A program made the translations under genes and the position numbers. Shown here one piece after another: positions 55,148-64,000 of a stretch of DNA of 64,000 nt. The notes beneath the pieces were generated by a model. The model ran no database searches. It was given only the letters and a program-made list of their open reading frames with translations, and was not told the DNA's origin. The stretch spans positions 806,001 to 870,000 of the forward strand of contig JAKUDP010000003.1 of the NCBI GenBank assembly GCA_022570795.1, written 5' to 3'. The stretch comes from Sphaerulina vaccinii (Eukaryota > Ascomycota > Dothideomycetes > Mycosphaerellales > Mycosphaerellaceae). The first letter of the stretch is position 1. Each line of letters starts with the position of its first letter.

Positions 55148-56689
55148 ACGCGTCTTCCATCTCCTATACTATTAACAAGAACATGTCTCTAGAGGTCCCT
55201 AATAGTGCTATACCTACGCTAGCGCTATTATTATTACTACTACCTCTTGCTCTATATACCTAGTATTAACTAGATACTATACAAGCCTGGATTGCAGTAG
55301 GAAATCACGATAGCGCGCTATGCCCTTTAGACTGCACTTGCAAGCTAGTACCCCTATACCTATAGCCTCTAATAATTAAAGAACTTATAGAATATATTAA
55401 GTATCTCGAGTAGACTATAGAGTATCTTAAGGAACAAATCGAGCAGCTTCTAGAGGCGTTGTACCAAGCCTAAGATCGATATACTATAGGCAAAGAAACG
55501 CGGCTATAATTGTATCTAATATATCAAATCGAGCTCTTCTATTAATAAATAAGATAATAACTACTATATATACTAATACGAGGATAGAAAGTACTATTAG
55601 AGCCTTTAAAAGAAAGCTTTACAGACCTCTATAAAGGTATACAAGCGTATAGGGGCTATAAAGAAGTAGCTATTTAAAAACTATAGATATAGCAAATGCT
55701 CTAGCTATAGAGCTCTAGTAGATATAATAAGCTTATAGCGCTCTTGCCTAAGGCCTAGCAAAAAGTAGAAGGTACTTATAGTTAAGGAAGTAAACGAGTT
55801 ATTAAAGTATCTATAGGGCTATTCTTCTATATATAGCCCTAGGGGCTTTAGCTTCTAGAAGAGGTATAATATTATAAATAGTAGTATAGTAAATTAGGTT
55901 ATAGATAAAGTATCTAAGAGGAGCGCAAGGGCGCGAACAAGTAAGTATAAGAAAAGCGCCAAGCGCGCTAGCCGCATCGGGCCTAGCTATATATATATAA
56001 TAGTTATAAGTAAATATAGGTAGGTAGATAGGTATTAGGTTATAATACTACCTCCTCCTCAAAATAGCTTCTATCTATAGAGGCTCTAATATATATTTAT
56101 AATATTAAGCTACTTATATTATATATATAAAGGTAATATTATTATCTAATCTATTATCTAAATTATTTTTTTTATCTAAATTATTATTTAAGCTATATTT
56201 TATATTCTATTCCTTCTAAGTACTAATAGTATCTTCTTATTCTATAATTAGTCTAGCTCTACCTCTACTCTATATCGGATATAAGAGCTCTTCTAGTAAT
56301 ATAAGGTTTGAGTTAGTAAAGACTATATTATTACTTTCGATTATATTTAGGTTAGTATTACTAATATAGGTATTGCGATCTAAAATATTATACTTATTAA
56401 TAGTATCTACTACGTAACTACTAGCATCTACTAGTACGTTTGTATTTATAGTATCTTGGCTACTAAAGCTAGTAGTAGAGCCTCGTAGTAAGTATAACCT
56501 TAGTATAAGAGCTAGGCTATCTTTTTAAAAACTTGGTATATAGTACTTCTAATCTATTACTTTAACTAATACGCGAGTTACTTGTTACGAATCTACGCGC
56601 AAGTCTAGTTCTAGACTAGTTATAAGATACTTAACTTCTATTATTAGTAGGTAAGAAGATATATTAGATATACTATTTAGTAACTTTAT

Positions 56690-59640
56690 ATAAAAAGATA
56701 CTACCTTATTAGATGCGCCTTCAAAGTAACTCTTAGGCTCCTATATTAGCTTATTATAACTAACCTACTTTACTTTAAATATTAGTATTAGTTGCTTACT
56801 AAGCTCTTTCTACTATATATATATCGGCCTCTAAGTTTCTACTACTATAATCTCTTCTATCTTGTGCTTAAGGTCTCCTCTATTATCTAATTCTCGGTAA
56901 ATATAAATTAGTAGTAGAGGGCCGTCGGCCGGCGAGGTTTAACTAGGTAGAAAGTTGTTATTAGTAGATTATAGGAGGTTCGAGTAGAAGACAGAGTACT
57001 TCTATATATCTAGTAGAAAGTCGACGTAGTATATATTATATAGTAAAATGCGAAGAACTTTATATAGACTAGAGAATTTATAATTAAGCTTCTTAGTATT
57101 ATAGTCTGTGCCCTAGTTATAGGTAGCTATATATACTAGGTTATCTTTATAATAGATTAGAGCTAGTATACGGCTACTATTAGCATTATCTACCTATCTG
57201 GCTTGCGCCAAGTATATATATTCTCGGGCATACTTATAAATATCGGCAATATACTTACTAAAGTCGCTAGTAGCTTAGGCGTCTAGCTACTATTTATATA
57301 GAAGTACTAGTATATTAGACTAAGTATCGATAATAGGTAGTCTTATATTATATCCTCTAGTAGTAAAGAAAGGTAATACTCCTATAGTCTCTAAGTCGTA
57401 GTTATTAATTGCTAGCTTACTAATAGGTAGAAGGTTAACCTAGTTGTCTTAAGTATAGTTATAGAAGGCTCGGAGATACTACTTAATACCCTTATTTGTA
57501 TTCTTAGACTATCTATCTATTTCTAGGTAGAAAGCTATCGAAGATTTCTACTTAATATCTAGAAGCTTATAGAAGCGCTTAAAGAAAGCCGATAACTAGT
57601 TAGTTCCTCTATTAATTATAATAGACTCTAGCGCGCTATATCTTACGAAGATATTCTTAAAGAATACTAATATAATATAAGGAGTATTAAGCCGATATAT
57701 AGGGATAGTATACTACTCTTTAGTTAAGTAGTAGGTTACTATTAAGATATTCTTATATACTACTCTATTAATCTTACTCTTTAAAGGTAGTAGCTTAATA
57801 ACAAAGTCTATTATAATATATTACTATAGTCGGTATAGTATAGGTAATAGTGCAAGTAGGCTACTATATACTTAAGTAGTTACTTTCGTAGTTCTATATA
57901 CCTTATAGTTATAGATAAATTGCTTTACTATCTGCTATACGAATAGCTATATATAGGAGCGTATTAAGAGGCCGAATATCTTCGCAATACTAGGGTGTCT
58001 AGCGGCTAATATACTATAGCAATCCTTAATTATAAAGGTTCGTATTAGGTACATAATCTTAGAATCTATTAGTAGTATAAGTATGCTAGCTTCTCCGAAC
58101 CTATTAGCGATATATATCCTCTAATTATATACTATTACTAATACTTAATCTATCTTATATTATCGAAGGAAACTAGCTATCTACCTAAGTAATAGTTCTT
58201 TAAGCGCTTATTAGACTAGCTTCTTTTAGTATAGCTATTTAATTACTATCGGCAGATCTATATTCTCTATAGCTATAATATCGGCGATCTTGTTACTACT
58301 AATATCTTTATCTTCTATTAGGTTTATCGCTGCCGCCTTTAGTATAATATCTAGTCTATTAGGGCTAAGAATTATCTACTATTAGTATAGAACTCTTAGA
58401 TTATCTAGCGAAGTAGGTAGGTCTTAGAATTATTATATTAAGCTATTAGATTTAGTACCTTGCAAGCTAGGTCTATATATAATCTTAAAATTAAACTATA
58501 ATAAGAACTTAGCCTAATAGGCTTGTTGTCTATTAAGCTACTTAGTAGTTATAAAATACTCTAAGTTCTTATAGTTAGATAGTACTCGGATATAATTATT
58601 ACTATCGAAGCGTTCGAAGTCGCTATCTACTTCTCCCTCCTCTGCTATAAGCTCTAGATACTATTCTTTAAAGGCTAGAATAATAGCGAGGAGTTCCTTA
58701 TTATAGATCTTGTAGTTATACTCTATAGGACTTATCTTCTTAGATATATATATAACTAGCTTCTACTTCTTAGTAATAGAGTTAAGCTATAAAAGTATAG
58801 CTATAGTAATATAGTTAGATATATTAGTTTCTACGACTATCTACTACTCTATATAGTATATCTCTAGTATTAGGTTAGCTACGAAAGCTTATTTAAGGTT
58901 TTTAAAAGCCTTCTCGTATTTAGTAGTCTATATAAACTTGATATAGCCCTTTTTATCTAAGGCCTCGCTATTACTAGCCTTTCTTGTTAGAGCTATTAAT
59001 AGTACTATAATATAGCTAAGCTTATCGATAAACTTATAGTAGAAGTTACTAAAGCTAAGGAAGGCCTATATATTCTTAATATAGGTAGGAGTCTCCTATA
59101 CTACAATTGTAGCAATTTTCTTAGAATCTATATATACTCTATCTTTACTAATAATTATACTAAGGTACTTGGTCTCGTAGATAAAGAACTTATATTTCTT
59201 AATATCTAGTTATAATCTAGTATTAAGAAGGTTCTATATTACTTTCTATATATATTATATATATTCTTTACGAGTATTGCTAAATACTAGGCAATTGTCG
59301 AGATATATAGAGTAGAATATATCGAGGAAGTCTTATAATATATTATTAATATAGCTCTAGAAGGTACCTAGTATATTGCAAGCCCCGAATAGTATTATAA
59401 CGTATTCGAACTAACTATAGCAAGTAGTAAATATAGTCTTCTATATATCCCTAGCTACTATATAAATATAATTAAATACTATAATAACATCTAGCTTAGT
59501 AAACTATTCCTTACCTAAGATATAGTTTAGGGTTTCTTAAACTAATAGAATAGAGTATTATAACTTAATTATTAATATATTAAGTCTACGATAGTTAATA
59601 TAGACGCGTAGACTACTATTTAGCTTCTTAATAATAAGAA
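56690..59640 (-). mobile_element. Ty3/Gypsy chromodomain retrotransposon 1, degraded
   Basis: Read on the minus strand through many stop codons, the pol order is that of Ty3/Gypsy. Reverse transcriptase and connection lie at about 59640-59030, where a degraded YLDD box reads YLDN and is followed by CLVFSNTRKE and later a SFSNFYYKFIDKLS connection motif. The RNase H region is at about 58900-58300. The integrase core is at about 57900-57640 (IIIDFVIKLLPLKSK, then a DR.TK-like stretch). A GPY/F-type module is at 57110-56950 (LYKVLRILLYNIYYVDF), and a chromodomain-like tail is at about 56880-56690 ending EPKSYFEG. Chromodomain-bearing elements are chromoviruses. No LTRs could be delimited by eye. 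It is not functional. Confidence 0.8.
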
Positions 59641-61549
59641 CTAGTACTACTATAGAGGAAACTAAGTATAAGAGTAGGGGTATATAGTAATATATAGAGC
59701 GCTAGTTAATAAGAGTATTAGTTATATAAACTAATCCTTGCCTCTATAAAGGATATAGGAGCTCTTAGAGTTATAGAGCAACTGCGTACCGCATACGCTC
59801 TGCCCTCGGGACTAAGAATATAGGATTGCCTAGCAATCTAGATTCCCTTTTCGGAGTTAAGATACTATATTCTTAGACCTAGCTCTTATAATTATCTCCT
59901 TCCTCTAAGGAGCTACCCTTAGCAATATTCTAGCGAGAAATATATATACTCCTTATAGTAGTATATTATATATTATGCTTATTGCTACCTATATATATTA
60001 TATATAAGAATTCTATAAGATTTTATATAATTTATATTATTAGCTTTAGTTTTAGTATTCTTAGTATTAGCCTAATCCCTGCAACTTTAGCTTTACTTTA
60101 TAATAATAGTAAAGGGTTGCTATACGACTTGTATATAATACGCAATTGCTACTTACTAGTCGCTACTACCTAGCGACTATAATAAATATATATTTAGAAC
60201 TTCTTCTTAGTTTCTTTTCTTCTTTATAAATATATATATATATAATCGGCCTTTTACTACTTATAGTAGTACTATCTCTTATATATTAGTACTCGCTACG
60301 TATATACTACGCACCTGTTCTATAAGTATAATAGCTGCTCGCCGCGCTCGCGCTACGCTTAACTACCTGCCTTATACTCCTAATAATCTTACCTTCTCTC
60401 TCGAGTAGGATATTTCGGTATACTTTTGCTACCTTCTATATATAATAGACTATATATATACTTAGTAAACTTAAGTCTACTACGAGTCGCCTACTAACTA
60501 AATATATATTGTAGCTACTATAGAAGCCTATAATAGTATAATAAAAGTCGGCAAGGCAAGAAAGTGCATCTACTACTCTTATAGCTACTACGCCTACGTC
60601 CGTATCGAGGACGCTAACCTATATTAGTAGGCGCGCTAGGTACTCTTCTACTACGCTAAGCTTAATTGCCTTGCGCTAGGCGTATACTAGAATTAGATTA
60701 AGCGCTGCCTTACCTACTTCCTCCCTTTTATTAATAAGACTAAGTGCCTTATCTAGGCTAATAGTAGCAAATTACTTAGAGAGTTTAAGATGCCTAAGAA
60801 GGGCGCATCTACTATATAGGCAGGTCGTAGTAATAGTATAGCTACTAGCAAATTTTTCTTAGACTAGACTATAGCTAACTTTACCCGAGCTTAATTCGAG
60901 CTCTCCTTCGAGGTATAATATACTTCTATACTCCTACCCTAGTATAATATATACGTATTGCACCCGATACTAATAGTCCTTATAGGCCTAGTATATAAAT
61001 AGCGCTACTACTTCTGCCCTCGAAACTGCCCTTACTACTACCTACCTAGATAGTAGCAATTAGGAGGAGAGTAGCCTCTTTAATATTAAAAAGAAGAAGG
61101 AGGTAGAGGAAAGAGAAGAGAAGAGAGAGGGAGAGGAAGAGGAAAAGGAGGTAGTAGAAGGAGAGGACAATAAGATAGGCAAGGCAGATAAGGCTAATAA
61201 TAGTAATACTATTAAGTAGCCTACTTGCTACCTACGCTCTGCGAGGAGAGGCCCTAAGTAGGTATAAAGTTACCTAGAGTTATACCTTAATAATATAATT
61301 TAGTAGGGGAAGGAGGCTCTAATTAGGTATAAAGTCGATTATCCTTAGACCTATATAGTAGCCTTATATAAGCTTATTATACTCTCTACTTGCGCTACTA
61401 ACTACCTTTACTATAGGCAAGTAGTAAATAGAAATATATTCCTATAAACTTAAATATACCTTTTCTATCTAGTATCTACTAACTCTATAGCTTTAGATTA
61501 TTTCTACTTCTTCTTTATAGTATAGCTACTTGCTACCTACGACTCGAAC

Positions 61550-64000
61550 TTATTAAGCGCTATATATTCTCCGATATACTCTTTAGGTTCCTACTAGTTA
61601 TATTTCTTAGGCTATCCTCGCTATCTTACTAGGTAGTATTAGACTCTCTTTTAGACTCGAGTATTAAGAATCTTTTTAACTTTATATATACTCTCTTTAT
61701 CTATAAGTAGTAGGCTCTCTACCTACGACTCGCTACCTTTCTAAAGCTTAAAAGAAGATATATAAAAGATATTATAGATATACGAGTTAGATAGTAAAGC
61801 TAGGTAATATACCTACTTTCCAACTATATTAATAACTTTAAATAGTCTAGCAAACTTGTTTGCAAGCTTCTTTAAAGGCACCTTTAGCCTTAAGTTCTTA
61901 GTAGAGAGTAAGACTTGCTATCCGATATTATACTATATCGAAGTATGCTTTATATTAAAGTACTTTACTTATACTTTGCCTACTTCTCGCTATTACTATA
62001 TTAGCTTTTTGTAGCTTTGCTTTAATCTTCGAGCTATATCGGTTGCTACTAGCACCTCTCTTTTAGAAAGCGCGCCCCGAGCTTCTCTTATATATACTAC
62101 TAGCTCTAGATTGAATCTATAAAGCTCTATAAATAGAGACTTTTTAGAAAGCGAATAAGTACTATTATTATAGGCAAACTTAGCCTATACTAATAGCTCT
62201 ACCTAGTCGTTCTACTACTTACTATAGTAGATACGTAGGTATATTTTAAGCGTTTGGTTCGTATACTTAGTCTAACTATTAGTCTAAGGATAGAAGGCTA
62301 TACTTAGCCTACGCTTTACCTGCGCTTTATAGTAGAAGTCCGACTAGAACTAGCTAGTAAAAACCGAACCTCTATTACTTACAATTCCAGATAGTATACT
62401 ATAGTAACAAACTACTTCCCTATATAGGATGTCGACAAGGTCGATACTTATATATTTCTTAGTAGTAGGTATAAAGATATATATTTTAGTATAGTAGTCG
62501 ACGATTATAAGAATCGTATTATATATACGGCTATCTCGCTTGCTTAGAGGAAGGTCTATAATAAAGTCCCAGGTCAATTCTTAGAATAGCCTATCTAGTA
62601 GTAGTAGTATAGTTAACTCGCTATAGGGACGATAGCGACGCGCTTTGGCCTTCTAGTAATAACTATAGATCTCGACATAACTAGCGATATTCTTACTTAT
62701 TTGTAGCTACTAGTACTTCCGACGTATAAAGGCAATAGTCTTATTCTTGCCGAAGTAGCTAGTAAGGAGATTGTCGTAATATATATATATTACCTAAGTA
62801 CGCAATACGTAGTCCTTTAGTATATATAAAGCTTTTTTAAACTACAAGTTCCCTTCTTTAGTAATAAGCGCTTCGCCTATACTACTATTGCTTATAGCCT
62901 TATTATAGGCCTCTCGAGCTAAAGGCTCTAACTAGATAAGTAACTTTGTCTAATCTAGTACTAAGTTAGAAACATTAGTTGTATATAGCTGCTCTTAAGC
63001 TATAATTGTAGCTACTATGCGAGCTAGTAGCAATATACCTATATACTTCTCTGCTAGCTATTGGTAAATAAGCCTTTATAAAGTAGGTACTACTTGTTCT
63101 ACTAGTATTTCTAAGTAGGTAGAAAGAGACCTTATACTATAGATAGGGCCTCTATAGGATATTTGCTCTCTACTAAGCGCAGTATATATAGTACGAATAT
63201 AGCGTATACTCGGATTGCTTGTATCTTATATACTAGGCAAGTATATAAGTATATCCTATACTTGTAGTTTACTCTATAAGGTAGGTAGGAGAGTAGTAAC
63301 TTATTACTCCTCTATAGTATAGTTACTACGTCTCGAGGGTATATTAGCTAGGTTGCAAGTTCCTACCTAATATATAATAGTAAAGTTAAAGGCTATAAAA
63401 AAAATTGCCTAGTAGGCCTAATAACCTATTAGTTTCTTTATACCTATAAACCCTTGGAAGTTCGTATAGTCGACGAGTATATTAATTATATATAGAGCGC
63501 TCTCAAGGTATAGCTGCTATATCTTAAACAACTCTATAACTACTAGTAGTTCTTAATTATATATTTTATAATTATACTCTACTAGAATTATCTTTCTTAA
63601 ATAGAAGGTAATAGAATACTATTCTAATCCAAATAACTAGCTAAGAATACTAGTAATTGTAAACTTAGATATATTACTCTTAATATATAAGCGTAGCGTA
63701 GAGTTAAAGTACTTTAATAGAGGAGCTATTTAAAACCTCTTCTTAATTTCCTAGAATATATACTTTTCGGCTATGCCCTACTAGATAGGTCTAGGCTTCT
63801 TGCCTTTTACTACTCTTTTAGATAGTACTATAAGCACTATTATAATTTGCGAGTATTCGAAGATAAATCTCTAATAAAAGTTAGTAAATCTAAGAAAAGA
63901 CTAAACTTCTATTAAAGTAGTAGGCCTTAGCTACGTAGCAATTATATCTACCCTACTCTTATCTATCTTTATGCTATCGGTAGTAACTACAAAGCTAAGG
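61550..64000 (-). mobile_element. Ty3/Gypsy chromodomain retrotransposon 2, degraded, 5' part beyond the window
   Basis: A second pol on the minus strand enters from the right edge. The connection region at 64000-63850 contains a SFLRFTNFY-like motif preceded by KIDKSRVDIIA. RNase H follows at about 63800-63300 and the integrase core at 62600-62350 has an uninterrupted 75-codon piece (WDFIIDLPLSKRDSRIYNTI, then VDYYTKIYIFIPTTKKY). A chromodomain lies at about 61700-61550 (YLVR.RG.P plus a WEP-like EPKEYIGEYIALNKF). The divergence from element 1 in the integrase indicates a different family, though both are chromoviruses in the same orientation. Heavily RIP-mutated and inactive. Confidence 0.8.

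Larger units (their letters stand above)
55160..64000. repeat. RIP-degraded, TA-rich repeat block
   Basis: From about 55160 the sequence changes abruptly to TA-rich DNA dominated by TAG, CTA and TATA words, with CA and TG dinucleotides rare. This is the product expected from repeat-induced point mutation, which converts CpA to TpA in repeated DNA. Only two open frames above 60 codons occur in 8.8 kb. Translating through stops reveals two Ty3/Gypsy elements, given separately. The parts at 55160-56690 and 59700-61550 are equally mutated but I cannot assign them; a GC-containing Glu/Arg-codon-rich strip at 61085-61180 (GAAGAGAGAGGGAG-like) survives, as it has few CpA sites. Confidence 0.88.

Noticed and set aside
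59982..60173. 63-codon ORF in the TA-rich block
   Set aside because: Composition (Ile, Tyr, Leu) is what random TA-rich DNA gives; no conserved motif.

Overview
The window reads as chromosomal DNA of a filamentous ascomycete. The evidence is short (46-68 bp) GT-AG introns with CTGAC/CTAAC-like branch points, HET-domain genes, fungal cytochrome P450s, a tyrosinase, an NCS1 permease, a TDT-family transporter and an AT-rich block with a repeat-induced point mutation (RIP) signature. Gene style and repeat content suggest Dothideomycetes, perhaps Mycosphaerellales, but that placement is inference.

Layout. 1-5.5 kb: two divergent HET-domain genes (the first cut by the window edge and showing a frame change), then an amino-acid permease. 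5.5-14 kb: a P450 divergent from the permease, a secreted PAN-like cysteine-rich protein, a tyrosinase, a complete 636-bp hAT-like non-autonomous transposon with an 8-bp target duplication, and a small secreted cysteine-containing ORF that lacks an ATG. 14.5-20.4 kb: a small F-box-like hypothetical protein, a secreted six-hairpin glycosidase, a short-chain dehydrogenase and an RNase III. 20.4-23.9 kb: a decayed ORF followed by a degenerate tandem array of about 14 units of 117-165 bp. 23.9-25.4 kb: a third HET gene whose distal part is frameshifted. 25.6-53.3 kb: mostly ordinary genes (two proteins of unknown function, an NCS1 permease, a broken GH2 beta-galactosidase, a GID7/WDR26 homologue, a TDT transporter, a fatty-acid elongase, a bHLH regulator, a 1476-aa protein of unknown function and a second P450). 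53.3-55.1 kb is gene-poor. From about 55.16 kb to the end the sequence becomes extremely TA-rich and holds at least two RIP-degraded, chromodomain-bearing Ty3/Gypsy retrotransposons, both on the minus strand.

The core genes (GID7, RNase III, elongase) are housekeeping-like. The HET genes, secreted proteins, pseudogenes and repeats give 0-25 kb an accessory character. I see no convincing biosynthetic cluster. The permease/P450 pair shares a promoter region but has no synthase next to it. The most unusual structures are the tandem array at 20.99-22.86 kb, a 74-bp dispersed element with conserved ends found upstream of both the tyrosinase and the third HET gene, and the intact hAT-like element. 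Exon boundaries were derived by reading splice signals and checking that spliced lengths are multiples of three; similarity calls rest on motif recognition, not on searches.
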